Shown: positions 44,409 to 53,424 of the stretch, piece after piece
Numbering within the stretch: the first letter of the stretch is position 1
How the letters are laid out: the number at the start of each line of letters is the position of its first letter
Assembly: GCA_040218145.1 (NCBI GenBank)
Contig: JAVJQK010000128.1
Span: 124,001 to 188,000 of the forward strand
Source of the DNA: Sandaracinaceae bacterium
Lineage (GTDB): Bacteria; Myxococcota_A; Polyangia; Polyangiales; Sandaracinaceae
Reading direction: 5' to 3'
DNA length: 64,000 nucleotides
Notes under the pieces: model-generated
The model's database searches: none
What the model was told of the DNA's origin: nothing
What the model saw: only the letters and a program-made list of their open reading frames with translations
Made by a program: the position numbers and the translations under genes

Positions 44409-46748
44409 TCACGCGCGGCCGCGGTAGACCGAGTCGATGTGGAGCACGCGCTTCGGCTGACGCAGAAGCCGCCGCGTCGTGTGACCGTGCCGCAGCGCAT
44501 GCGCGCCGACGCCCTCGAGCGACTGGTCGGGCCCGAGCGCGGCGATGAGTCGCGCGACGCTCGCCTCGGGGAGACCCGCGTTCGCGGCGTTCAGCAGACG
44601 GAGCGAGGGGTGACGCGCGAGCAAGCGCACGAGCGGCGTGACGTCCGGGTCGAGCCGATTGGCGCGCTCGCCCATGTCGCGCGTGCTCTTGTAGGTGCCG
44701 AGGTCGAGGTGGACCAGGGCGGGACACGCGCCGAGCAAGGCGTCGACCAGGGGATCGAGATCCGGACGCGACAGCCCGATCGCGCCCACGTCGAGCCGCT
44801 TCAGCCCGGCGAGCGCGCCCTGGCGGATCAAGCCCACGAGCGCCTCGAGGCCACGCTCGCCGAGCCGGTTCATCGACAGGTAGAGCGACGCGATGGACGA
44901 CGGCGAGGGCCGCAGCATCCGCCCGAGGGCGTCCACGGCGGCCGGCCCGAGCGCGTTGGCGGACAGGTAGAGGTGACGCAGCCGCAGCGGACCGCCGTCG
45001 CGCTCGAACGCGCGGGCCATCGCCTCGACGCCCTCGTCGAACAGCCCCGTGTTGTGAACGTCCAGCAGCCGCAGCGACGCGCTGCGCGCGAGGAGCCGCC
45101 CCAGCGCGGGCGCGCCGTCGGGCCCGATGGGGTTGCGCTTGAGCCATAGCGCCTTCGCGTGCCGGCTCGACGCGAGCGCCTCGGCGATCACCGCGAGGTC
45201 GGCGGGGCCGATCGCGTTGCCGGCCAGATACCAGGTCTCGATCTCGCTCGCGGGGTCGGCCATCAGTCGTGCGAGCGCCTCTGCGCCGGCCGTCGAGTCA
45301 CCGGCGCAGGCGACGTTGTTGCCGAGCAGGAAGTGACGCACGCGCTTGGAGCCCGGCCGATGCCGCGCCTGCGAGGCGACCGCCGCGCAGAGCGCTCCGA
45401 CGTGATCGGGGCCGACGACCTGCTTGCAGAGATCCATCCGCTGGTCGGGGAAGTACGTGCCGCGCGGAAACGTCACCGGCAGCGCGGAGCGGGGGCTCGG
45501 CGACGCCAGGAAGGCGAAGAACGGCGCCAGCTCGCGCGCGGGCGAGACCTCCACCGGCATGGCGGCAGGGAACGCGACCGCGGCCGAGACCGGCGCGCCC
45601 TCGACGCACGGGACGGACCGACGCGAGGCGTGATCCACGGGCACCGCGCAGCGGCTGGGCTTGGGCGTGGTGACGGGGGGCGCGAGCGCGCGGAGCTTCC
45701 GCACGAGCGCCCGGAACCGATCCTGGCGCGACGCCGCCGCGTCGTCCGGGAAGAGCAGCCGCGCGACCTGTTGCGCCAGCGGATCGGTCATCAGCTGTCG
45801 ATGCGAGCGAAACGGCAGCCGGTGTGCCGTGTCCGAGACGGCCCGCCCTGTCTGCGCCGACTGGGCGTCGTTGGCCAACAGGTTTGCGACCGTCCGCACG
45901 TACGCGCCCGTGTCGGTGACGTCGTCGAGCGCCGCGATCGACGGAGGCGCGGCCCGGTTCGGGAAGAAGCGCCGCGTGTCGATGGCGTAGAAGGCGTTGA
46001 TCGTCGCCATGTCGTGCGCCGTGATGGTGCCGACCTTCGCGACGGCCTCCGCGAGCTCGCGCAGGTGATCGTCCCGCGTGCTCGACACCACGGGCTCGAC
46101 GCCGAGCTGGTGGGCCCAGCGGACGAGCAGCGCCGCGGGCGACGCGTCGTAGGCCGCCGCGAGCGCGACGAGCGGCGCGAAGCCGAGCCGCTCACCGCGC
46201 GTCAGCAGGGTGTGGGCTTGCACGCGAATCGAGCGCGCGGCGCAGAAGGCGAGCAGTGGCTGCACCGGCCCGACGAACGGGTGCAGCTCCACCTGATCGA
46301 CGACCGGCGGACGCAGCCCCATCTCGAGCAGCGCCTCGAGCTGCTCGACCGTGTGATTCGAGACGCCGATCTCGCGCGTGTGCCCCTCGTCCACGCACGC
46401 GTTCAGCGCGCGCCACATGATGGGCGGGAGCGGCCGGTGCAAGAGCACGCGGTCGAGCGGCCGGCCGAGCGAGCGCGCCGACGCGGCGATGGTCTCGACA
46501 GCGGGCTCGAAGCGCAGCTCGTCGAAGACCTTCGTCGTGACGTGGACGCGCTCGGTCGGGTGCGCGGCCTCGAAGTCGCGCACGGCCGCGAAGACCTCGG
46601 CTTCGTTCCGGTAGAGCGGCGCCGTGTCGACGCGCCGGACGCCGAGAGCGAGGGCGGCGCGCACGCGGGCCGCCGCGCTCGGGCCGTCGAGCCGGTAGGT
46701 GCCAAAGGTGATCGCGAAGGGCGCGTTGTCGGTCGATGGTGTCTCCAT
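44409..46748 (-). CDS. Aldo/keto reductase fused to leucine-rich repeats
   Basis: 779 residues from ATG 46748, which has GAGGAG 6 bases ahead. Residues 10-265 are an aldo/keto reductase: the catalytic tetrad Asp41 and Tyr46 ([10 protein letters not shown]), Lys73 (VTTKVF) and His104 (LLHRPLP) is complete, and the C-terminal cofactor loop reads [12 protein letters not shown]. About 265-460 is a helical linker. From about 465 to 770 runs a ribonuclease-inhibitor-type LRR array (e.g. [59 protein letters not shown]) of eight or more repeats. No signal peptide. An AKR with a C-terminal LRR solenoid is unusual; the solenoid may bind a partner protein and the reductase sense NADPH. Confidence 0.88.
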   Translation of the reverse strand: METPSTDNAPFAITFGTYRLDGPSAAARVRAALALGVRRVDTAPLYRNEAEVFAAVRDFEAAHPTERVHVTTKVFDELRFEPAVETIAASARSLGRPLDRVLLHRPLPPIMWRALNACVDEGHTREIGVSNHTVEQLEALLEMGLRPPVVDQVELHPFVGPVQPLLAFCAARSIRVQAHTLLTRGERLGFAPLVALAAAYDASPAALLVRWAHQLGVEPVVSSTRDDHLRELAEAVAKVGTITAHDMATINAFYAIDTRRFFPNRAAPPSIAALDDVTDTGAYVRTVANLLANDAQSAQTGRAVSDTAHRLPFRSHRQLMTDPLAQQVARLLFPDDAAASRQDRFRALVRKLRALAPPVTTPKPSRCAVPVDHASRRSVPCVEGAPVSAAVAFPAAMPVEVSPARELAPFFAFLASPSPRSALPVTFPRGTYFPDQRMDLCKQVVGPDHVGALCAAVASQARHRPGSKRVRHFLLGNNVACAGDSTAGAEALARLMADPASEIETWYLAGNAIGPADLAVIAEALASSRHAKALWLKRNPIGPDGAPALGRLLARSASLRLLDVHNTGLFDEGVEAMARAFERDGGPLRLRHLYLSANALGPAAVDALGRMLRPSPSSIASLYLSMNRLGERGLEALVGLIRQGALAGLKRLDVGAIGLSRPDLDPLVDALLGACPALVHLDLGTYKSTRDMGERANRLDPDVTPLVRLLARHPSLRLLNAANAGLPEASVARLIAALGPDQSLEGVGAHALRHGHTTRRLLRQPKRVLHIDSVYRGRA

Positions 46749-46804
46749 GGTCTTCTCCTCAGTCGTCTGCACGGACGGTGAAGTCGGATCCCGAACGCAA
46801 AGAG

Positions 46805-46914
46805 CCGCCCGAGGCAGGTGCCTGGGGCGGTCCGGCGAGGGATCCGAGCTCTCGTTTGGGTTGCTCTACCCGCGCCAGCCACGCACCACGGCACCTCGCC
46901 ACGCGAAGTGGCGA
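46805..46914 (-). ncRNA. Two strong hairpins in the leader of the reductase-LRR gene
   Basis: Hairpin 46805-46830: 12-base stem (one mismatch) around GG, CCGCCCGAGGCA against TGCCTGGGGCGG. Hairpin 46896-46914: TCGCCAC, loop GCGAA, GTGGCGA. Both lie 57-165 bases upstream of ATG 46748, in a 311-base gap without a gene. They could be a structured 5' leader or a small RNA; no known class is recognised. Confidence 0.35.
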
Positions 46915-47059
46915 CCCGTCACGCGCTGACTGCATCGGCGGAAGAGCATCTACGAGACAGAGCCTGAGCCGAGTCGACGCAGCGCGCAAGGTCCCTGTCT
47001 CAGATCCTCGCGAGGAGCGCGGTTGGACTGGCGGTCGCGCAGAGGATAGTCATGCGAGC

Positions 47060-47230
47060 ATGCGTCCACCGACCCGCGTCGCGCCCATGCTCCTGCTGCT
47101 GGCCGGCATCGGACTGCTCGGAGGCGCGCCATCGCTCACGGGCTTCCCCATGCTGGCCGCGATGCTCGCGGGTCTCGTCTCGGTCGTGGTCGGCGCCACG
47201 CTCGTGCACCGGCAGCGCCGCGGAGGTTGA
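47060..47230 (+). CDS. Small two-helix membrane protein
   Basis: 56 residues, MRPPTRVAPMLLLLAGIGLLGG..., with two hydrophobic helices (about 9-23, 30-48) and a basic C-terminus HRQRRGG. No clear Shine-Dalgarno, though ATG 47060 is the only start that gives a sensible basic N-terminus. It converges with the esterase-like gene. Function unknown; a small integral membrane protein. Confidence 0.45.
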   Translation: MRPPTRVAPMLLLLAGIGLLGGAPSLTGFPMLAAMLAGLVSVVVGATLVHRQRRGG

Positions 47231-47244
47231 GGGGTACCTGACGG

Positions 47245-48567
47245 TCAGTCGGTCTGATCGGTGACGGGAGCGCACGTCGAGATCGTCGGAGGCGCGGTGT
47301 CCACCACGGCGACGTCGTCGCCCGCGAGCCAGCGCACGACGGCGTCGTGGAAGGTCACCTCCGCGCCGTCCGCGGTCATGCTCGCGCTGAAGAACCAGTC
47401 GTCATTGGTCAACCCGACGTGCTGCTCACATCCGGGCCCGTAGACCGAGATGGGACGCGCGGTCGATTCGAGCCCGCCGCCCGCGGCGGCCGTCGAGAGC
47501 GCGCTCTGCACGCCCGTGGCGAAGGCGTCGAGGTCGAACCCGGCCGCGACGTACGAGTCGCTGATGGCGCGGTCCGCGAGCGACATGCGGAGGAAGAGGG
47601 GGGCCTCCGTGACGTGGTTCGCGAGCACGTAGCCGGACCACTCGCAGCGCCACGGGTCGGTCGGGTGCATGGCGACGCAGCTCTCGTCGTGGTTCGTGTT
47701 CGAGTAGCGCTCGGTGAGGTCGAAGCGCGCTCGGCGCCCCGCGAGCAAGGCGTCGAGCGCGGCCCCCGCGGGGAGCTCGCTGTCGGTGGGACCGAAGTTG
47801 GCGTCGCACACGAGCGCCGGGCTGACGCCGAGGGCCCGCATCCGTGCGGCGAAGCGGTCCGCGGTGTTCGCCACGCCCTGACATCCGCCCGACGTCCCCG
47901 TCCACAGCGCGGTGCCCCCGCCCCCGAGCGCGGGCAGCGTGACGGCTCCGTCATCCGAGCTCGCTCCCTCCTCGAGGGCGTCGAGCGCCGCGTCGACGAT
48001 CGCGTCGCCCTGGAAGTGGAGCCGGAACCGAGGCACGTCGCCCTCGGCCGCGACCACGGCGTCGGGCGCGCGGCCGGCCCAGTTGTCGGAGCTGCAGTAG
48101 TAGAGGAAGACCTGGTTCGCGTCGCCCAGGGCGTTCTCCGGCCCCCGGCGCATGAGGCCGACCCCTCCCATCGAGCTCGGGGCCCCCGCGGTCGTCATCT
48201 TTGAGTTGCGACCACACCAGCGCGCGGCGCAGTCCGGCCCGCCGCACGCGCCGCCTCCTTGCAGGTGAAAGACCCAGCGGTCCTCCTGGTCGGGCGAGGC
48301 GGCGCGCCGCACGTACATCACCGCCGGGGTTCCGTCGTTGCAGACCGCACGCGGGTCGCTCAGCGTCACGCGCACCAGGTCGTCGCCCTCCGCGACCCCG
48401 GTGTCGGGGATCGGCGTGCACGGGAGCGCCTCGTCGAGCATCGGCACGGCGTCCGCCCCTCCGTCTGTGACGCCGCCGTCGGGCTCGCTCCCTGCGTCCG
48501 GTGGGCTCGAGGGACCGCAAGCGAGCAAGGTCAACGCTACGCACCACCAGATGTCGGTCGCTCTCAC
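47245..48567 (-). CDS. Notum/pectinacetylesterase-like lipoprotein
   Basis: 440 residues from GTG 48567: lipobox LTLLAC (Cys17) and a DAGSEPDGGVTDGG linker. The enzyme part fits the pectinacetylesterase/Notum family (PF03283): HLQGGGACGGPDCAARW holds the oxyanion Gly-rich loop, FLYYCSSDNWAG the conserved YCSSDxW, and LWTGTSGGCQG the nucleophile Ser226 in GxSxGG-like context. A C-terminal His (VTFHDAVVRW) may complete the triad. So a carboxylesterase acting on acetylated polysaccharides or lipidated proteins at the surface. The tail is TISTCAPVTDQTD. Confidence 0.8.
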   Translation of the reverse strand: MRATDIWWCVALTLLACGPSSPPDAGSEPDGGVTDGGADAVPMLDEALPCTPIPDTGVAEGDDLVRVTLSDPRAVCNDGTPAVMYVRRAASPDQEDRWVFHLQGGGACGGPDCAARWCGRNSKMTTAGAPSSMGGVGLMRRGPENALGDANQVFLYYCSSDNWAGRAPDAVVAAEGDVPRFRLHFQGDAIVDAALDALEEGASSDDGAVTLPALGGGGTALWTGTSGGCQGVANTADRFAARMRALGVSPALVCDANFGPTDSELPAGAALDALLAGRRARFDLTERYSNTNHDESCVAMHPTDPWRCEWSGYVLANHVTEAPLFLRMSLADRAISDSYVAAGFDLDAFATGVQSALSTAAAGGGLESTARPISVYGPGCEQHVGLTNDDWFFSASMTADGAEVTFHDAVVRWLAGDDVAVVDTAPPTISTCAPVTDQTD

Positions 48568-48603
48568 GCGACGAGGGTAGCAAGCGCGGGGTACCTCGTC
48601 GCA

Positions 48604-48616
48604 GGGGACGATCCTA
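48604..48616 (+). repeat. Partial dispersed repeat
   Basis: GGGGACGATCCTA, the first 13 bases of the repeat found at 1296, between two minus-strand lipoprotein genes (start 48567, end 48624). The other end is missing. Confidence 0.5.
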
Positions 48617-48623
48617 GCGGGTC

Positions 48624-49343
48624 TCAGACGCGGACGCACGCGGTGACGAACGTCGACGACGCGTCGTCGTGCAGGAGGTCGCACACCGCGTGGGGACCGC
48701 ACTCGTCGTTCGTCTCGCACTCGAGCACGCACAGGCGCTCGACTCCGTCGAGGCTCACGCATCGGCCGCCCGGGCCGCACTGCGCGTCGGTGGAGCACGC
48801 GTTCGTGCAGATGGTCCCGCCGCCTGCCGGGCTCCCGACATGGCGACACTCGAGCGCCTCGCCGCACGATCCCTCGCACGGCTCGTACCGGGCGGCGCCC
48901 CGGCGGTGCGCCTCGACGCACGAAGACCATGTGTCTTGCTCGGATCCACAGGCGGCGCGCGCGCCCTCTTCGGTGCAGATGGCGAGCGAGTGTCGTGACG
49001 CGCACGAGATCACGCCCCACATCTCGGGGCCGCAGCCTGCCTCGCTCGCGGTTACTGCGAGCGAGACGCACTGATCCAGGCAGAGCGACGCTTCGGCTCC
49101 GCACGCCTCCTGGGCAGAGCGGCAATACCCGACGCACTCCTCGATGCAGCGGTCGGCGAGCGGCGTGTCAGCGCAGGAGTGCGCGGGCGCCGACGGCGTC
49201 TCGGCGGTCTCGGCGTCCCCCTCGCCTTCAACCTGGGGTCCGGCGTCGGCCCAGGTGGACGCGGGGTCGGTCGTGTCGGAGACGCAGCCGGCGGCGGTGA
49301 AGGTGAGCAAGGAGAGTGCGGCGAGAGAGGCGTAGGTGCGCAT
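48624..49343 (-). CDS. Cys-rich lipoprotein
   Basis: 239 residues: signal MRTYASLAALSLLTFTAAGC, lipobox Cys20, an acidic linker and over 20 Cys. The motifs CIEECVGYCRSAQEACGAEASLC, CTNACSTDAQCGPGGRC and CVLECETNDECGPHAVC are small disulfide-knot units of the kind seen in myxobacterial 'Tryptophan-less' Cys-rich proteins. No catalytic residues are seen. Likely a secreted or surface-bound structural protein. Confidence 0.7.
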   Translation of the reverse strand: MRTYASLAALSLLTFTAAGCVSDTTDPASTWADAGPQVEGEGDAETAETPSAPAHSCADTPLADRCIEECVGYCRSAQEACGAEASLCLDQCVSLAVTASEAGCGPEMWGVISCASRHSLAICTEEGARAACGSEQDTWSSCVEAHRRGAARYEPCEGSCGEALECRHVGSPAGGGTICTNACSTDAQCGPGGRCVSLDGVERLCVLECETNDECGPHAVCDLLHDDASSTFVTACVRV

Positions 49344-49472
49344 GGTGGACTCCAGTCGTGAGGACTCCCCAGCGATAGCCAGCGCCCTGACGGCGAGCCG
49401 CTAAAAGATCCTAAATCCGCGCGCCCCGTAGGGCTGGCCGACAGGGCGGATCGACGCCACGCTCCGCGCCTC

Positions 49473-50203
49473 ATGACGGACCTCGTGCTCCATCAGTTCC
49501 CCGGCGCGTACGGGATGGAGAGCCTCAGCCCCTTCTGCACCAAGCTCGCGAGCTACCTCCAGCTCGCGGGGGTGCCGCACGAGCGACGGCTGGGCGACCC
49601 GCGCGAGGCGCCGCGGGGCAAGCTCCCTTACGTGCGCTGGGACGGCGCGCTGCTCGGCGACTCGCAGCTGATCATCGAGCGCTGCCAGACGGAGCTCGGC
49701 GACCCGCTCGACGGTCGGCTCGACGCGGAGGCGAAGGCGCTTGGCCATCTCTTGCGCCGCGCGGCCGAGGATCACCTCTACTGGGCGCTCCTCGCCATGC
49801 GCTGGGGCGACGACGACGTGTGGCGCGCGAGCTACCGCGACGCGATCGCCGGCGCGCTGCCGAAGGGGACCGGCTGGTTCCTCCCGGGGCTCATCCGCCG
49901 CGGCGTCGTGAAGTCCCTGCATCACCACGGCCTCGGTCGGCATTCGCGCGAGACGGTGGACGCGCAGGGCATCGCCGATCTCGACGCCGTCGCCGCCGCG
50001 ATGCGAGGCGACTTCTGCTCGGCGACGCCCCGACGAGCTTCGATTGCTCGGTCTGGGCCATGGTCGAGCACCTCCGCGTCACCCCCTCGGAGCGTCCGCT
50101 CGTGCTCCACGCCCGCGCGCACCCGGTCCTCGGCCCCTGGTGCGAGCGCATGCGCGCCGCGACCTCGACGACGACGACGCGCGATGGGAGGCTCACCCCG
50201 TGA
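49473..50203 (+). pseudogene. GST/metaxin-like gene with a frameshift
   Basis: The first frame from ATG 49473 encodes a metaxin/failed-axon-connections-like GST N-terminus (VLHQFPGAYGMESLSPFCTKLASYLQLAGVPHERR, then GKLPYVRWDG). It runs through RGDF at about 50014. From there the matching C-terminal domain (LLGDAPTSFDCSVWAMVEHL, HPVLGPWCERMRA) is read in the +2 frame to the stop at 50203. Adding one C after 50014 would restore a single 243-residue product. The alternative first-frame tail is Arg/Ser-rich and non-natural. It may be a real pseudogene or a sequencing error. Confidence 0.8.
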
Positions 50204-50258
50204 CGCGATCAGCGCCCGCGACGAGACCACCGAGCGCTTCCGCCGCCCCGACTGACGC

Positions 50259-50891
50259 TCAGCCGACGCCGTCGAGCTCGGCGACGTGGGCGGTGCGCTG
50301 CGCGTAGTACGGGTGGGCGACGATGGCCGCCCGGAGCGCGTCGACCTCCGCGGGAAGAACGGCTCGTGGGGGTGACTCCACCGACGCCAGCCGCTGGCCC
50401 ACCCGGTCCGCGGCGGCGATGATCGCGTCGACGCGGGGGTTCCGAGGCGAGCGCGGGGCCTCCCGATCTTCGATGCGAGCGCGCACGCTGACGTCGGCCC
50501 AGGTGGTCCCGCGGCGGGCCAGGAAGAGCGCTTGAGCCGTGTACGCAGCGACCTCCGACTCGATGACGTTCATGGGTCGGCCTCGCATGTCCTGGATGGC
50601 GTGTGTGCACTCGTGCACGACGAGGGCCTGCGTGATCATGCGCGTCAGCGAGGCGCCCCGCCGGACGTAGAGCGTGTCGTAGTCGGTGCGCTCCGTCTCG
50701 GTGAAGGAGTAGAACGCGCTGGGGCTCTTGGGTCCACCGCCGTCGAGTCGCTCGACGAGGATCCGCCGATCGAGGAAGGCGTCGGCGACGCGCGCGTAGT
50801 GGGTGGGCCCGTAGGTGTGACCGCCGACGGTGAACTGTACGCCGCGCATGGGCTGGCTTCGGAGCAGCTGCGCGATCTGATTGGGGCTCAT
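50259..50891 (-). CDS. Small HECTH metalloprotease-like protein
   Basis: ATG 50891 follows GGAGGAGAAGAC. 210 residues. ALVVHECTHAIQDM has the zincin motif HExxH (His93, Glu94, His97), and ESEVAAYTAQ 16-20 residues later gives a third ligand (Glu113). So a gluzincin-like or M90-like fold. It has no signal peptide. Before it, TYGPTHYARVADAFLDRRILVERLDG looks like a substrate-side strand pair. Could be a toxin-like or housekeeping peptidase; the divergent gene at 50961 may be functionally tied. Confidence 0.7.
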   Translation of the reverse strand: MSPNQIAQLLRSQPMRGVQFTVGGHTYGPTHYARVADAFLDRRILVERLDGGGPKSPSAFYSFTETERTDYDTLYVRRGASLTRMITQALVVHECTHAIQDMRGRPMNVIESEVAAYTAQALFLARRGTTWADVSVRARIEDREAPRSPRNPRVDAIIAAADRVGQRLASVESPPRAVLPAEVDALRAAIVAHPYYAQRTAHVAELDGVG

Positions 50892-50960
50892 GTCTTCTCC
50901 TCCGCGCCCCTCTTCGGACGGACGCGCCGCCGGTTGCGGAGGCCGGTGGTATCGTCGCCC

Positions 50961-51563
50961 GTGCCCATCCTGCCGGAGCCCCTCGAGCTCGACCACGCCG
51001 AAGGAGGCGCCCTCCCGGCCTTCGTTCTCGGCTGGGACGCGCTCCCCCCGGAGCGAGCCGCGCCCTCGTTCGTCGGGGTCCATCACCAGTACGGCGGCTA
51101 CGCGTGTAGCCAGACCATCCTGTCGGGCCTCGTGCTCCCGCTGCACGCCAACCTGGACCGCGCGCGCACCGACGCGGTGCCCTTGCTGGAGGCGTTCCGA
51201 TCGGTCGCGGAGTCGCAGCAGGGGCGCGCGGCCGTGTTCGCGCATCGTCAGCTGGAGCTCGTGCGCGACGGGGCCGGGACCCACGGAGCGAGCATGAGCC
51301 GCCGCGACCTCGAGCGGTGGGGCGCGCTCCTCGGGACTTACTACGAGCTGCCTCGTCCCATCGCGGGGGTCGAGGCGATGCTGACGTTCGGCGATACGCC
51401 TGACCTCTCGCTCGAGGGCTGGCGCGCGCTCGCGCTGAACGGCGAGGACGCCGAGCTGTTCGTCGTCGACCGCGACACCCTCGACCGGCTGCACGCCCAG
51501 CCTCCGAGCGACCGGGCGTCGCGCGGGCCTCGGCTCCATCTCATCTGGGAGAGCTCGGATTGA
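50961..51563 (+). CDS. Conserved-looking protein, unknown function
   Basis: 200 residues from GTG 50961. No signal peptide or known motif. HAEGGALPAFVLGWDALP and VHHQYGGYACSQTILSGL suggest an alpha/beta fold; the C-terminus ends LHLIWESSD. It overlaps the next lipoprotein gene by TTGA at 51560, so the two are coupled. I do not recognise a family. Confidence 0.5.
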   Translation: MPILPEPLELDHAEGGALPAFVLGWDALPPERAAPSFVGVHHQYGGYACSQTILSGLVLPLHANLDRARTDAVPLLEAFRSVAESQQGRAAVFAHRQLELVRDGAGTHGASMSRRDLERWGALLGTYYELPRPIAGVEAMLTFGDTPDLSLEGWRALALNGEDAELFVVDRDTLDRLHAQPPSDRASRGPRLHLIWESSD

Positions 51564-52258
51564 GAGCGACGCACCAGGCGCTCGTCCTCGCGACACTCGC
51601 TCTCGCATGCGGCGCGCCGGTCGAGCGCGTCGAGCCGCAGGCGACGCCGGTCGAGCGCCTCGAACCGCAGGCGAGCCCGGTCGCCGCGCTCCCCGCAGAG
51701 ACAGAGACCGAAGCGCCATCGTCGAGCGCGTGCGCCACGGATGACGACTGCCACTTCGACGACCCATGCGTCCCGCAGGCGTGCACCGCGACCGCGCCGC
51801 CCGACCTCGCCTGCGCGGAGTCGAGGCCGCCGCCGGGGAGCTGCGTGTGCGTCGCCGAGCGTTGCGTGATGCGACGCGACATGCCCGAGGGCTACCTCCT
51901 GTCGGAGGAGACCTGCGTGCACGGATTCGGTGGGCCGCCCTGCGGGATCTCGCTCGCCGAGGGGACGTGCACGCCCGGCGGCGAGCACCGCGCCCATGGC
52001 GGACACGACGAAGCGCGGCCGGTGTGCGGCTGCCACGGAGCGCCCCCCGACGCGCGCTGCCGACTCGAGTGGCACGAGCCGCCCACGTGCGAGACCGAAC
52101 GCGACTGCTGGTTCGACGACGACGGTCCCGTGCTCCGGCCCATCCGCAGGCCACGGCGCTTGCGCGGCCACCGCTTCGAGCCCTGCGTCGACGGGGAGGT
52201 CGCGCCCGCGTGTGTCGGAGGGTTCTGCACCCGGGCCCCGGTGGCCTTCGGCTGCTGA
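51560..52258 (+). CDS. Cys-rich lipoprotein
   Basis: 232 residues from TTG 51560, which overlaps the previous stop (TTGA). MRATHQALVLATLALAC is the lipobox (Cys17). A linker with two near-identical units VERVEPQATPVERLEPQA follows. The mature part contains about 18 Cys in pairs (SACATDDDCHFDDPCVPQACTA, GSCVCVAERCVMRR, RPVCGCHG, CETERDCWFDDD). It is unlike any enzyme that I recognise. The stop lies in a 15-base tandem repeat. Confidence 0.65.
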   Translation: MRATHQALVLATLALACGAPVERVEPQATPVERLEPQASPVAALPAETETEAPSSSACATDDDCHFDDPCVPQACTATAPPDLACAESRPPPGSCVCVAERCVMRRDMPEGYLLSEETCVHGFGGPPCGISLAEGTCTPGGEHRAHGGHDEARPVCGCHGAPPDARCRLEWHEPPTCETERDCWFDDDGPVLRPIRRPRRLRGHRFEPCVDGEVAPACVGGFCTRAPVAFGC

Positions 52259-52277
52259 CCAGTCGGCTGCTGACCAG
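52248..52277 (+). repeat. 15-base tandem duplication over the stop codon
   Basis: TCGGCTGCTGACCAG occurs twice in tandem (52248-52262 and 52263-52277). The first copy holds the codons FGC and the stop of the lipoprotein gene. Confidence 0.85.
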
Positions 52278-52291
52278 GAGGTCGCCGCGTC

Positions 52292-53332
52292 CTACGCGCC
52301 GTCGAGGAAGCGGGTCAGCGCGCCGATGTAGTCGTCGTACGCCTCGACCTGCGGGATGTGGCCGACTCCTTCGAGCTCGACCAGCGACGCGTTCGGGATC
52401 GCGTCGCGGGCCGCGCGCCCGAGCCGATCGTAGCGCCCGAGAGTCTCGCGCACCTCGGCGCTCACCCGACCCTTGCCGAGCGCGGTGCGGTCGCGCGTAC
52501 CGATGATGAGCAGCGTGGGCACGTCGAGGCGACCGAAGTCGTGCACGACCGGCTGCGTGAAGATCATGTCCGCCGTCAGCGCCGACACGTAGGCGAGCGC
52601 CTCGCGGTCGGGGCTCTCGGTCCAGCCCATCTGCAGCTCCGCGAGCGCGTCGTACTCCGGCTCCCAGCGCCCGTCGAAGTAGCTCTCCCGCATGTAGTGG
52701 CGCACCGCGTCGGGCGTCTTCTGCAGCTCGGCCTCGTAGAGCGCCTCCACCGGCGCGTACGGCACGACGGCCTGCCAGTCCTCGAGGCCGATCGGGTTCA
52801 CGAGCGCCAGGCGCTCGGCGCGCTCGGGGAACATCAGCGCGAAGCGCGTCGCGAGCATCCCGCCCATCGAGTGGCCCACCACGGTGACCCGATCGACCTC
52901 GAGCGCGTCGAGCAGCGCGCGCGTCTGCGTGGCCATGGCCGCGAAGGAGTACTGATAGCGCGTCGGCTTGGACGACTTCCCGAAGCCGATCTGGTCCGGG
53001 ATGACCACGCGGTGTCCCCGCGCCACGAGGTCTCGCGCGGTGCGCTCCCAGTACGCGCCGCTGAAGTTCTTGCCGTGCAGCAGCAGCACCGTCGAGCCGC
53101 TGGGCGACTCGGGCCGGACGTCCATGTACGCCATCTCGAGCGGTTGCCGCTGCGCCTCGAAGGCGCGGACCTGCACCTCGAACGGGTACTCGTAGAGCGA
53201 GAGCCGGGCGTCGAAGCGGGACGGCTCCGTCTCACCCCGGGCGTCGTCGACCGGCGGCGGCGTGGAGGCGCCACACCCGACGGCGAAGCTCGTCAGCAGG
53301 GCGAGGGCGTGTCGTGAGAACGGCTGGCGCAA
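52292..53332 (-). CDS. Alpha/beta hydrolase lipoprotein
   Basis: 346 residues from TTG 53332, with GGAGGAG 7 bases ahead. Lipobox VGC (Cys20). The domain has [13 protein letters not shown] (oxyanion His-Gly), nucleophile Ser155 in VVGHSMGGM, Asp281 in IIGTRDRT and His325 in GVGHIPQ, so the catalytic triad is complete. It belongs to the epoxide-hydrolase/lactonase-like branch with a cap of about 70 residues. It would act at the cell envelope on a small ester or lactone. The substrate is unknown. Confidence 0.88.
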   Translation of the reverse strand: MRQPFSRHALALLTSFAVGCGASTPPPVDDARGETEPSRFDARLSLYEYPFEVQVRAFEAQRQPLEMAYMDVRPESPSGSTVLLLHGKNFSGAYWERTARDLVARGHRVVIPDQIGFGKSSKPTRYQYSFAAMATQTRALLDALEVDRVTVVGHSMGGMLATRFALMFPERAERLALVNPIGLEDWQAVVPYAPVEALYEAELQKTPDAVRHYMRESYFDGRWEPEYDALAELQMGWTESPDREALAYVSALTADMIFTQPVVHDFGRLDVPTLLIIGTRDRTALGKGRVSAEVRETLGRYDRLGRAARDAIPNASLVELEGVGHIPQVEAYDDYIGALTRFLDGA

Positions 53333-53424
53333 GGGTCGACTCCTCCGGTGTACGCGGCGTCTCTAGGGCTCGCGACTCACGGGGCAAGGGCAGCGCCGGG
53401 ATGAAGGCGAGGTACTCTCGCGAG

